Source: Leptasterias polaris
Lineage: Eukaryota > Echinodermata > Asteroidea > Forcipulatida > Asteriidae
NCBI GenBank assembly: GCA_037783415.1
Contig: JAZGTN010000038.1
Location: forward strand, 992,001-1,056,000
Direction: 5' to 3'
DNA: 64,000 nucleotides
Of the stretch, positions 32,788-44,264 are shown one piece after another. The notes below the pieces were generated by a model. The model was not told the DNA's origin. It saw only the letters and a program-made list of their open reading frames with translations, and ran no database searches. Within the stretch, counting starts at the first letter, position 1; each line of letters starts with the position of its first letter. Made by a program: the position numbers and the translations under genes.

Positions 32788-35700
32788 GTAGGCTTCAATG
32801 TAATGCATAAATGCGAATACCTTCGAGTGGTGGCGACTTTTTTCAAAATATATCAAAACAGTTCTCTCTGTGGGAAAACTCTTGGAGGCGCACTGTATTG
32901 CTATCTCTGGAGTTATTTAAATCATATGCATTGTTTTACATACTTTTTGCTCCGGGTAATGTTTGTAAATTATCGTTAACTATCGAACATGAAGTTACGG
33001 TTTTGGTATAACTTAGTGCAGATGAATATCCAGTACATGGTTTTCAAGCTCGAGTGTTGAAATGCATACAATTAATCAATGATTTTGATGGATTCGTAAT
33101 TAGGGCCGTTTCATACTTTGCCAAGCAGTTCAAGGCAATCACAAGGTAGAAAACGCACCAAGCTGTAATTTTAAACTTTCACACATTTGTTTTATTTTTT
33201 GGGGCTGCGGCATTAAGATACTGTTACAAAAATATATCTTGTGTATCGGAAGTTTTAATTTAGAATGAAGCAGATTGTGTTACCTCCTCATTGCCTATAT
33301 ATATAAAATGACTTGATATCAAATAATAACAATCGGGTGGAATGAGCATTGAAAATGTTTGGCGCAATGTCCAATCATTTTCAATTAAATGTTATGTTAG
33401 TTCATCGAAGTAACATGTAGGCCTAATTTTAATGAGACAATGGGACAATTTACAAGGGAAGCATCTTGCAAGGTTTGACCGATCTAGCTCCGCTACCACT
33501 CGATGGTCTCATCCAGCCAGTAGTTATTTGCACTGGGTGAGTTCATTCACCTTGAACAAATACCTTGTTTGAGAACAATCATCAATCATCCTTATCCAGG
33601 GCAGCTTGTAGCTGTCGGGAAGCCTGTGGAGTAATTGCAGAATGCCCCGCCACTAGCTCTGAGGTACCCTTTTTTTGCCGGGGCTACAGGTGAAGATTCT
33701 TTTGTGGGCGGGGATTGGAATATGTAAAAAGGGGTTGCAATGAAAGCGATCATGAACGCATGCTGCACTAATGGTGCAGTTAAATATGGACGTGTACTTT
33801 AGTATAGGGGAGGGTTCAAAAATGTTTAAGTCCAAAGGGTGTACCGGTTTATGGCTACAGCGGCTACAAGAACGAGGCTCCATTGAAGCATGTAATAAAA
33901 TATGTAGCTGTAGCCGGCTACAACAAGGGAATTTGAGTGGCAGGGTATTCTGCAATTGTGCCAATCTGTGAGATTTGTTTGACAGGTGGAGGTTGTACTA
34001 AAACACGATCAGGTCTGTGTGCCGTGTGTATTCTAGGTCATGGGTTTGTGAGCTAGAAGGCGGGGCTTCACTGTAATCCTGCTGGTCATCAACCCATTCA
34101 TAAAAAACAGGTTGAGGGGATATAGACCACTTTTAGGAATACCCATCTCTAGCCCCTCTGAGTGGTTTTAGGCTTGATAATAATGTGAAACAAGCTTCAA
34201 AACCCGGGTGTAATACGATTTCCAAGACTGCATGAAAAATTAGTAGGGCTGCCGCAGAATGATAAGTATGACGTCACATGCATTAGAGAGAGTGGTCATT
34301 TTGACACGGATCCTGAGTGAGCCTGATCAGAAATCAGTCAGGTCCCATGTGACCCGGAATCCGGGTCAATATAGAAGCAATATTTGAGAGCCAAACAAAA
34401 GGGGTACAGTGTAAAGTTTGTAGGCCATACAATATAATTATTATACAAGCCAGATTTGAGAGCCAAACAAAAGGGGTATAGCGTAAAACAAAATACACAA
34501 TGTTGTGACCTTGTGTTGTGACCTAGACAAAATTGTAACTGTTACTAAAAGGTGAAGTTGATTTGTTTAAGATTGATGCTAAGATGTCCGAAAATTTACC
34601 CTCATATTAGTGAAAGTTTGTTGTTTTTGGGGGTTTTTTTTAAGGGGGGGGGGTTAGGATTAGGAATGGCGGTTCATGCACTTCCTCAGCTTGCCAATGT
34701 GCTCCTGGTAACGGAGGTAACATTTGCCATCTTGGTAAGCTAATTGTTTAGTATCTATTGTTGGTAGTTTTTGCAGATTGTCTTTATTATAAAATCTCCT
34801 TTGTTTACAAAAACTTACTACCATTGTAAGGGCGACCTCCCGTGTCACAAAATTATATAACTATAACATCACAACACACATAAACAGGTAGAGACAATAA
34901 GCAGTCAAGTTTCTGTTACACTTGTATACCTGTTTATGTGTGTTGTGTTGTCATTAAGCCTTTGAGAAACACTTTGCTATAGGGTCAAAACCTAGCGGAG
35001 TGCATCTTTATACGTATAACTGAAATGTTTATTTGATTGTTTTTATCTGTTCAAGGTATCTGTGGAGGCTCTCCATGTATGAACGGAGGTACGTGTACGG
35101 ACGACTTCACTTGTCAATGTGCTCCTGGCTACGAAGGAAACCATTGCGATCTTGGTAAGCTTAACACTGTCAATAAACTATACACAATAGCCTTGTAAAG
35201 CCGGAGCCCACCTGCTTTGAGAAAAAAGTTGCATCCCCTTAGGATGTTCACACTGCTGCCGCTTCCCATGTTGTATCGTAAACATGGGTGTGATCCCTGC
35301 ACAGCAGTTACAGGTTGTATGGCTTCTGACTGTTACCCGAACAATGATATTGACAATAGGTAGACCGCCAACATCGGTGCTAGATAGCTCAGTCTGTAGA
35401 GTGCTGGCACGCTAATCCGGATATCGCAGGTTCAAGTCCTTCTCCAGTAAATGTCACCTTCTTCATCCCCGAATAAAAAAAAATACCCCAAATCAGTTTC
35501 ACTCGTGGTTTATTATATGAAAAAATAAATAACAAATAGTTTAAGCTGTGTTTTGGTATTTTTTTCTAACAGCAAAGCGAGGATGTTTTCGTCCACCGGT
35601 ATCACGCTACTTGACTATTTCTGAGACGGAGTCATTCTTCCAACCAAGAAAGTGGATGCTGTTTACCTGTGATAACGGTTATGTGATCGAAGGATCGAAT

Positions 35701-38700
35701 GATCATTCAATGCGGCGTGTGTGCAGTGAGGATGGATCATGGTCCGCTGGTGACACCCAGTGTGTAATCGAAAACGAAGGCAAGTTGAAAACACGACACA
35801 AGAGTAAAATCTTCTTTTTTAGTGATGAAAAATAAAGAATTTAAGGATGAACAATGAAGACGTTAACACTGAGTCAAATAAAACAAACATTAACAAATAT
35901 AATAGTTGACAGATAAAAACGGAAAATAAGTTTTAAAAGGGAAAGAGGGCAAAATAATGGAGTTAAACGTTGAAACTAAACTTTCTGTTTTTGATTTTAA
36001 AAAATTCTCCATTGGCCTGCATCTTAGTGATTTAATGTTTGTATAGAGAAAAATTTTGAACCACGGAATGATAAATGAATGCATAAAATTTAATGAAACG
36101 GAGACAAATTAAAAACTCATGGAAAGTTGGGAGAGTATGAGAAAGTGAAATAAAGAATGAACACATTCTCTGTGGCAGTTTGGACCAGTGGAAAAACCAG
36201 GGTTAAGTTTTAGGGGGCACAAGGGGTGCACAATTTTGTTCTAGGGGCATTAGTGGCCAACTACAGCTGTAGTTTCCGTTTGCATTTCTTTAAAAAGGGG
36301 CCATTGTTAGCCCTCTTGTTTTGCTATTAACTATTTGCATCGCTGCCAACGTAGAGGGCGACTGATGAAATATCAGTCGCGATTCTGGCAGGACCGCAGC
36401 TGGACGTCCTGTAGACTCGTCTCAGTGTGAAACAAGAACCGCGGGAATTTGAAATTGTGGCACTGTTAGCCTGAACTCAACACGTTGGTAAGATAATCGT
36501 TTGGTATTTTGAGCTCACAACGAATGAACTTTGGGGTATATTCGTGCTTTTATTTTTGCTACTGTACCCCAAGTTGGGGGAAACGTGTGGAACACGGAAG
36601 GCATAGTTGTCAATTATTGCTCACGGCAGCAGGGCGGACCGCTGAGAAATTTCGAACGCATACCAAGAACACGCTCCTGATTTGCGGTCTAGATATTAAG
36701 GTTTTAGATTCGATATTCTACTGCATGTATTTGACAAGAAATGTTGCACTGGCAACTCCAGGTTGCAGATAGCGTGATCCACTAGTACGTTTACGTTTAC
36801 GTTGGTTGACTCAGCAGGATCCATAAGTTTGGACGTAATGCTAAGGGTGGTTGATTGGTGCTCAAGCAGTAGAAATACAAGTGCCTCCAGGCTAACAAAA
36901 AGGGCCGGAAGAAAAAAAGTGCTATACGTGTAATAAACGAACAGTGGCAATACAACTGTGCAGGACTTCAGACAGTGGTGCAAGTAAAAACAGCCTTCAC
37001 TGCTCAAAGATTAGCAGTAGCTACTCCTTCCCGGAAAGCCATCACAGATGGAGCAGTGAGGACAATCCCAGGGAGGGTGTTCCACCCACATTGAGAGTCC
37101 GGGGGAAGGAGGATCCGTAAAGCTGGGTGCGACTTGTAATGAGTTGGAACTTGTTTGGGTGGTATGATCTTGTGCTGCTGGGAGGCATTTGTGTGAGGTA
37201 AACTGCTGGATCGATGGCGACTATGTTATAGTGGATATTGTAGAGTAAGGTTAGGCTTGCAGTTTTTCGTCTCCATTCTATGGTTTCCATTGTAGATCTT
37301 TTAACATGTTGGATACACTTTCCATTCGGTGGTGAGGTCATACCCGAATGATCGCGGTCAAAAGCTAAAAAGACCGGCTTTCAATTATCCTTAAGTACCC
37401 TCTTTCATATCCTTTTAGGCCTTAAGCTTTCTTACAGTTGTGCAATCCCGGTATGGGAACCGGTATGAAGCGGAAGGCAATTCAGGCTATATTTGTCCTT
37501 GGTACAAATCTCGTACGATGAGTGACCAAATTCATGAAATCATTGTAGTATGGGGCTTACATTGTAGCGTGTCGTGGTCGAGCGGATAAGAGCACCGGAT
37601 CCAAGCTCTGGTGTTTCTGATCAGCAGAGTGTGGGTTCGAGTCCCGGTCGTGACACTTGTGTCCTTGAGCAAGACACTTAACTATAATTGCTTCTCATCA
37701 CCCAGGAGTAAATGGGTACCTGTGAGGGCAGAGATGGTTCTTGTGATTGATTTAGCTTGATGCGCTACACATTTGGCAGCACAGGCTGTATACTCCCCAG
37801 GGAGCTGAGATGGTTAAAGGAATGACACAAAAATGGCCCAGTGACCAGGGGTAATAATGTTGAAGCGCCATGAGCGTCACCGAGTGACGGACCTGAGCGC
37901 TATATATAAGAAGCCACTATTATTATTATTATTATTATTATTACGGCGCCGTTGGGGAATCATCCTCAAAGGTTTTCCGGGCCCCTGCACTTCATACAAG
38001 ATTTCCAATAGTTTACTATTTTGTTATACGATAATCTCGCGTAAAGGCAAATGCATTGTCTCCGTATAAATGTACAGTTGTATAGCTTTGAAATATTGAA
38101 ATTATCGGATTGAAGCTTATAAAATGTAACATTTTACTATGTAACTTTTAAATCTCAAAAAGTCAAAATTTCAAGGGGGGCACGGGGGGGGGGGGGGGGT
38201 ATGAATTGTGCCGTGCCGTACTCATCGTGTAAAACCCGCACCATTCAGTCAGGCAGTTGTAACTTTTCTCTTTATGAATAGTCATCTTTTTTCTTCATGT
38301 CTTTTAGAGGCTGACAATTCAAAAACCCTCGGAATCGTATTACCGTTGACTGTTGTCATGCTGATCGTCGTCCTCCTCGCCATTAAGAGGTTTGTATTAA
38401 AGAGCTTTTTGAACGAAAACGGCAACAATGGATTTGTGCCGAAAGTCATTTAAAAAAATGTTTTCAATCGATAAGGGAAGTGATTAAAATTGTGTAAAAT
38501 ACACAAATTTTGAATACCCTTCTCCGGTGCTTTTTAGAAAGATTTGCGAAAAGCCCAGTTACGTCAACAGTAATGCTACATATTATGTGAGAGCTCCGTT
38601 TTATACGGCTGCTTTGTTGCAGCATTGAGGTATAACAAAGCAAACTCCCACACATGACGTCAACGTAATGTCATTTTGACGCACGCCGTCAACGGCAGAA

Positions 38701-39672
38701 GTGTTTCAAGTTTTTCAAAACCTTGAAGTTGGGGCCTTACTTTTTGATCGATAATTACGAAAAACTCAGGAGCTTAAACATCAAAATTACGATGATAAAC
38801 AAACACATAATAAACAAGTAAGTTTAAATAGCATTCCCTTTCAAAACAAATCGCTAAAGTATCTGTTTAAGGGAGCCGTCAGACCTTCAGGGAATTTGCC
38901 ACTCGGAAAAGATGTGTTGATGATGCTGGCTGCCGCTTCCCAGGTTGTATCGTAAACTTGGGTGTGATCCCTGGCTATAACGGTTATATGGCTTCTGACC
39001 GGCACCCCGAGCAAAGATAATGACTAATAGTGAGACCGCCAACATAGGGCTGGATAGCTCAGTTGGTAGATCGCCGGTACGTTAATCCGGAGGTGGTTGG
39101 TTCAAGTCCCGCTCCAGTAACTTTTTCTTTGTTCAAACCCAAACTATTTTAATATAGGCTATGCGGTAAGTTTCCCTTGTAGCTTCTTACGTAACAGTTT
39201 AAGTTAAAGAAACGCATAAATACATCAACTTAACAACGTGACCAAGGGCTCAAGAATCCAAATTCAGTAAATGGTAGGCCTACTTTGAAATCTCTATACC
39301 ATGCTCGATATGGGTCAATGTCCCAGTATACTTTAACACACTCCTCTGGTACAGAAGTACCACCATGCCCCACATCGACCACCTAGTGAGAAAATAATAC
39401 CTATTATTTTTATTTTTATTTCTTATTTTTTTAATAGGAAGACAACCAGAAGAACCAGAAGAACCGAAGAGAGGGTGATTCAAATACCAGTTATGCGTAT
39501 TTACCAAGTGAGGCAAACTAACACCCGATGCCAGGCCAATGCCCCTCCACCGCACAACCAATGCTTTGAGCACGCCTATCGAAATGCCATCTTTGCTGAC
39601 CTGAACGAAGTAGCCCAATGCCAAGGAACCAACAATTTGAAAGCGAACATGACTAAAGAAGAGAAAATGTAA
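32721..39672 (+). CDS. Gene D: short EGF-CCP-TM receptor lacking the propeller
   Basis: Five usable exons: 32721-32787, 35056-35154, 35573-35779, 38308-38389 and 39438-39672. They sum to 690 nt and read without a stop as 229 aa: signal peptide, one EGF (B's EGF2 type), one CCP, TM and tail. Propeller exons 3-5 are deleted, and relics of exon 2 (33438-33521) and EGF1 (34662-34734) remain unusable. The frame survives because the lost exons form a phase 1-1 block. The tail has PPPH where B has PPPY. Either a reduced working receptor or a recent pseudogene; the absence of any disabling mutation favours the first, moderately. Confidence 0.6.
33438..33521 (+). pseudogene. Relic of propeller exon 2 in gene D
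   Basis: Middle part only: [22 protein letters not shown] frame, without the 5' end and acceptor, broken off before the YWTD motif. The remaining blades (exons 3-5) are gone. Confidence 0.85.
34662..34734 (+). pseudogene. Relic of the EGF1 exon in gene D
   Basis: Only [19 protein letters not shown] remains, with its GTAAGC donor. The first two cysteines are replaced by a G-rich run. The nearest AG would enter in the wrong phase. Confidence 0.82.
35056..35154 (+). CDS. Gene D EGF2 exon with shifted acceptor
   Basis: 99 nt, phase 1-1: [13 protein letters not shown] then [14 protein letters not shown]. The ancestral acceptor (ATCAG in B) is ATCTG here. TTCAAG six bases downstream restores a phase-correct acceptor. 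Confidence 0.75.
35240..35455 (+). mobile_element. tRNA-like SINE copy in gene D
   Basis: 'GCTAGATAGCTCAGTCTG' and 'GGTTCAAGTCCTTCTCC', with the same upstream module as at 24255. Orthologous in position to the B copy. Confidence 0.72.
35573..35779 (+). CDS. Gene D CCP exon
   Basis: 207 nt, phase 1-1. [11 protein letters not shown].. with four cysteines and GSW kept. The GC donor (GAAG|GCAAGT) is the same as in B. Confidence 0.85.
37020..37420 (-). mobile_element. Antisense LINE reverse-transcriptase remnant
   Basis: Minus-strand frame 37341-37042 reads [53 protein letters not shown]. This is the recognisable C-terminal domain of a non-LTR RT (W..RR..R..LY.I, then FPRT). No intact domain; it lies in the CCP-TM intron of D. 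Confidence 0.7.
37568..37952 (+). mobile_element. Full-length tRNA-derived SINE with LINE-like tail
   Basis: tRNA-like head with A box TGGTCGAGCGG and B box GGTTCGAGTCC (37634-37644), then 'CCTTGAGCAAGACACTTAAC', and a 3' end 'GAGCGCTATATATAAGAAGC' with (ATT)n to 37952. The tail type matches the LINE at 24045-24108. Present in D but not at the same place in B or C. Confidence 0.85.
38308..38389 (+). CDS. Gene D TM exon
   Basis: 82 nt, phase 1 in and 2 out. Hydrophobic [19 protein letters not shown] then KR. Intact and the same length as C. Confidence 0.82.
38935..39140 (+). mobile_element. tRNA-like SINE copy in gene D
   Basis: 'GGGCTGGATAGCTCAGTTGG', 'GGTTCAAGTCCCGCTCCAGT' and the upstream module 'GCCGCTTCCCAGGTTGTATC'. 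Same place as 26060 in B. Confidence 0.75.
39438..39672 (+). CDS. Gene D cytoplasmic tail exon
   Basis: 235 nt to TAA. Starts with an expanded RRTRRTEER basic run. NAPPPHNQ replaces the PPxY site of [10 protein letters not shown] is kept. Confidence 0.82.
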
Positions 39673-40290
39673 GATGTATCTTGTTTCCGCACAAGATTAC
39701 AAACTATCACTGTTTCAAAGAAAAGTGAATCGGTTTTTTCGGCCCTCCATTTGTCCAACTTTTTTATTTTGCCTTTTCTTGAAGCATTCACCTTTGTGTG
39801 TCCTTGTGGCGGGTGACTTCCATGAAATAAAATAAAAATGATAATAATTTGTGTTTCTTTGTTTTTAATCGTATTAATCGCATTGTTTTTAATCGTATTA
39901 AGTAAACAAGCATGGGCATGAAATTAAATATTATAGCAGAGTATAAATTTACTTTATTTTAATGCAGATATAATTAAATTAGGCCTATACTAATACTATT
40001 CAAACGTTAAACGATTACACTTTCAAACTTCCCTGGTCAGAATTGACCCGGATTCCGGGTCCAAAGGAGGCCTGACCCATCTGGGTCAGGTTGATCCCGA
40101 AAAGTGGTTTAAATGGGAATTCAACTCAGATTCTGCATCACTTTGACCCAATTCTGGGTCATTCTGACACAGATTCCGAGTTACACTGGCACAGAAATTA
40201 GGTCAGGCCCCTCGGGATCCATATCCGGGCCAATGTTCTCAAATAACTTGGGGGGAAAAAGCAAAAAACCCAAAACCCAAAACACACCAA

Positions 40291-40608
40291 GTAGAGCAAT
40301 TAGTGCATCCAAACTACTTTTTGTGTGGTTGGCTGTTAGGGTGTTTTATTTCGTCCATTTGTCCTTTTATGTTAGGCCAATTGTTCATAGGCCTATTTAG
40401 TTATTTATTTTCCTTTTTAAGCTCCTTCTGCCAAGTCTTGTCGCTTTTTGTATTTTATCTTTGATGTATTTTTATAGAATGTGGGGGCCCCAATTGATCA
40501 GCTGTGCTGGATGGGTCACCCTCTCGTTAAATATGGTTTTAAATAAATAAAATAAAATACCAAAACAAAAACAAAACAAACCACCGAGTAGAGCAATAAG
40601 TGCATCCT
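40291..40608 (+). mobile_element. LINE 3'-end insertion with 20-bp target duplication
   Basis: GTAGAGCAATTAGTGCATCC (40291-40310) and GTAGAGCAATAAGTGCATCC (40588-40608) flank a 277-bp insert ending 'GGTTTTAAATAAATAAAATA'. The same insert is at ~60783-61036 in C. B has the site intact at ~29093-29115. Confidence 0.8.
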
Positions 40609-43503
40609 CACCAATTTGTGAAATCTGGTTTACAATAACTTAAATAACAGAATAGCATTTAGATTTAAAGAAAAGAATAACATTTTATAGAAATAGTTAG
40701 CTGTTTTACTTAATATACATTGTTTTTGCAAGCGTGTACTGGATTTTGCCGACAAATCATGCGCTGCTTTTGCTATTAATTTTGTATACGGATTTTAATG
40801 AAGCTTGCCATTTTTTAATCAAGATTATATCCTAATGAAAAAGAGAAAAAGAAACTGAAATAGGTTTCCTTCAAAATTAAATTGTGTCAAATTTATTCAT
40901 TATGTGACATTTTGGATGTTTTTCGTTACAGCGTCATCTGTAAAAATTCGCTCAAAGAAAACAAATATCTAAAATGGTCCTGAAAAAGGAAAAACAAACT
41001 CGGTCGACAAAATTTAATCCATGCGACTTGAATGATTTCCATTAAAGTGAAAGGTTGGTTATAATGTTATGTAACTTTAATCATAATATTATTACAATAG
41101 TCATCTAGATTATTATGAGACCTAATTGTGTGAATAATTACAGAGCTAATGCAATAAATAAAATTAAGGAAACTGCATTTCAAGGTGTCGTTAAATTTAG
41201 TAGTAAAGGTCTATTTATCTGTTCATTCGCAACACTAAACAGTTAGCAGTAAGGCAGGTAAGGCAGTGTTTTGTTTTCGTGTTTTGTTTTTGTGGTTTTT
41301 TTCGTTTGAAATTATTTTTAATTGAATTTTAATAATACAGCTGTCGTTGCAGGGGGTCTTACAAATCTCATGAAGGGTTTAGAATTACCAATTTTATTTA
41401 TTTCCGCAAATAAAAATTCCGCGCAATTTATTACAAAGGATTCCGTGGCATCTTCGAAGACTTCGCAACAAAGGGACCCTTTTCACCTGGTGCTTTGGCT
41501 TGCGGCTGCGGGCTTACCATAACTACCACGAGGGCGCTGTTTGTACTTTAAGGATACAGCTGTGTTGAATTTTCGAATCTAGGGAGTCGATAAATCAAAC
41601 ATCTTTGATGTACGTATAATACATGGACTTGGAGTTGAGGTCAACCAGCATGCCCATCTTAAAGGTAGGCTAATGGTGATTGGTATATAAGTAGAAAATT
41701 ATTTTGTTAAAGCCATTTTCGTAGTTGCACATTAAAAGGAACGAACATGATTCACACACAAAACACTAAAGCAAAAGCCTTACGATGGCGACAAAATATT
41801 ATTTAATCACGATGACGTCATCATGTGTCGAGTTACAAGGTTTTTAAACAATATTTAAATCTTTGAAAATCCGTACCGAATCAATAATAAGATACCATTC
41901 TTGCGGAGTTAAACAAAGGTAATGCAGGTCTAATCATTGTTTATTGTGTGCGTGACATTAAATGACCATTACATGTTTGGAGTTGTTTTCGACGAAGTTG
42001 TAGTCCAGCAAGGGCTTGGTTAAAAAAATTAACGATGACGTCATGAAATCAAAGGGTGTCCTTAAGCGGCAGCTTAAATACAGTTCAAAATACACTTTTA
42101 CTAGATGTTTTTGCGAAGCTAACGAAAACTGTTTGAAAATTAGTTTACATAGTAACCTTTATGTCGACAAATTATATCGTCGCTCGCACCAGGGACCTCT
42201 CTCGTCCACAGCCCAAAAAACAAAACGTGTTTGGAGAACACTACGATTGAAGTTGCACTATATTTAAAACTGCTGTCTCGGAGTCTGCTTGCTATTTTTA
42301 CTTTATTTTTGTTGGAAAAAATAAAGCTGTCTACTGCACAGAACTGTCAGTGTGTTTTCATACCTGCAACTGTTTAAAATTGAACACATACGTCACTTCA
42401 TATGAGGTAGAGAGGTTTGGAGGGAACAACATGGTTTTGAGGTAATGGATGGTTTTGATCCTGAAGCTTTACTGCAAATGCTACTGTCATTACTCAAGCT
42501 CCTGGGTCAGAACTGACCCGGATTTGGGGTCTGATTTGGGGTCTGATTGGTGGTGCTGTTTTTTGTATCAGGTAGAGGGCGCAGCATCCACAGGATCGGA
42601 GGTTGGTCTAGATGGACTTGGGCAAGTCTATCTATCTGGATCAAGAGCCAGATGTTTGTGTGATGCAGATAATCATCTCCAGTGACTCGTGTTGTGTTTT
42701 TATCGGCGATTACGTTAACGCAATGAACGATCACCAATCAATGCTACGTGGGGTCTGATCCAACTTCTGGGTCAGTATGACCCGTCAAAATGAGCCAGAA
42801 ATGGGTCAAACTGACGCAGAATCTTAGTTGAAACCCAATATGTTAACTAGTTCCTTGATTATCTTCTGATCCAGGCCCCCACGGGATCTTGAATTTATTC
42901 GGGTCAATTCTGACCCTGGAGTTTTACTAGTGTGTGTATAATCATAGGTCGACAATTACTGCTTTGGAATTTTATACAACAAGAGAAACATTTAAACCGT
43001 GATATTGTGTTGAGTCCATCACCGGATGGTAGTTTCATTTTAGTATAATGCTTTATTATACACAGACTTATAGTACTTAACAATTTTCTGCTGAGCAGAA
43101 ATATGCAGGAAAACAGTTGCAAAAGTTATATTATTTGACGTAGCAATTTCGCTGGTAACCTTTTTCTTGTAAGCACAAGTGTTTTGTGCTTACCTTATTC
43201 TTATGCTTAGGCAGCTCAAATAATGAAACTGGACCAAGGTAAATGCAAAATTTGCAGAGAAAACCAAAATTAATGAAAAGACTTCCAGCCAAACAATTTG
43301 GCGTTAGTTTGCTTTTGTTAATGGCTCCAATTTATAGCTGCTGTAGGTCAGTTTTCAAGACATATTTGTAAATTGTTGGGTTTTTTTTTAAAAGGGGTCC
43401 CCGATTCGAGCTAAATAACCAGCATGGTACAAGCAGCCATTGTTGATCAAACAGCCAAAACCAGACAGTGATGTCACGGGACGATAATAATATGGAAAGT
43501 CGC

Positions 43504-43511
43504 TTCCACAC
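43504..43511. repeat. Left 8-bp target-site duplication of the P element
   Basis: TTCCACAC immediately before the left terminal repeat, repeated at 49964-49971. Confidence 0.92.
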
Positions 43512-43539
43512 CACTGATCTCTACACTAACTGGATAGGC
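43512..43539 (+). repeat. P element left terminal inverted repeat
   Basis: 28 bp starting CACTGATCTC and ending GGATAGGC; exact inverted match to 49936-49963. Confidence 0.93.
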
Positions 43540-44187
43540 TGCCCGTACAGTGATTGGATAGCGAGCCGTGAAGTCACCGGAAGTTGTTCAGCGGCCATGT
43601 TGGTATATTCAAAACATCACCGCGCATGACAACGACACGTCCGGCTGCGAACGGCACTGACACACAAAACGACTGCAGCAGCTAGCGGTGGTAAGTAAAA
43701 TTGCTCAAAAATTCCTTTGTAAGTACATTATGAAATGCTCCCCCTGACTGTGTACGATCATCAGCATGCAGCGCAAAATAGGCTTAAAACGTGAGGAGTG
43801 ATTACACCACTACTACTACTAGAGTACTGATCATGCTGATTAACCATGTTTACGTTCGCCATGTTGTTACTGTTAGTGTTACTGTTCTTGTTAGCAGAAT
43901 ATACTATAACTGTAATAGGCCAAACGTTAATCACTTTGCACATGCCTAACCCTGCTAATTTCTTAATGAGTGGTCACTGATGATCATACAGTCAGGGAGG
44001 GGGAAACATTTCATGCTTGAGACTCTGTGTACGTACCAACATCTGACCACCATGAGTGATGTTCGATGAGTGACATTGCATTCGATGTCCAACATGTACA
44101 TTCCACTGGAGCTGGCATTGCAATTATACCTGTTTATTTTGTCTCTTTGTACACTACAGCTAATTGGTGAACCCAATACTTGCTACA

Positions 44188-44264
44188 ATGTCAGGCTGCA
44201 CAGCTTACAGCTGCACAAACAGGGCAAACCGCTTCCATTATGACAGGGGGATAACATTCCATAG
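44188..44264 (+). CDS. Transposase exon 1: start of THAP finger
   Basis: 77 nt. MSGCTAYSCTNRANRFHYDR; the C-x4-C pair of the THAP finger. Donor GTAAGT, phase 2. Confidence 0.9.

Larger units (their letters stand above)
39673..43511. other. Spacer between gene D and the P element
   Basis: 3' repeat unit of D (39780-39905), a GGGTCA-type repeat (40030-40240), a LINE 3'-end insertion (40291-40608), the duplicated downstream block (41440-41700), then the duplicated 5' flank of C (from ~41740). No gene recognised. Confidence 0.55.

Noticed and set aside
36696..37007. 103-codon antisense open frame
   Set aside because: No family resemblance; adjacent to a LINE remnant and probably non-coding.
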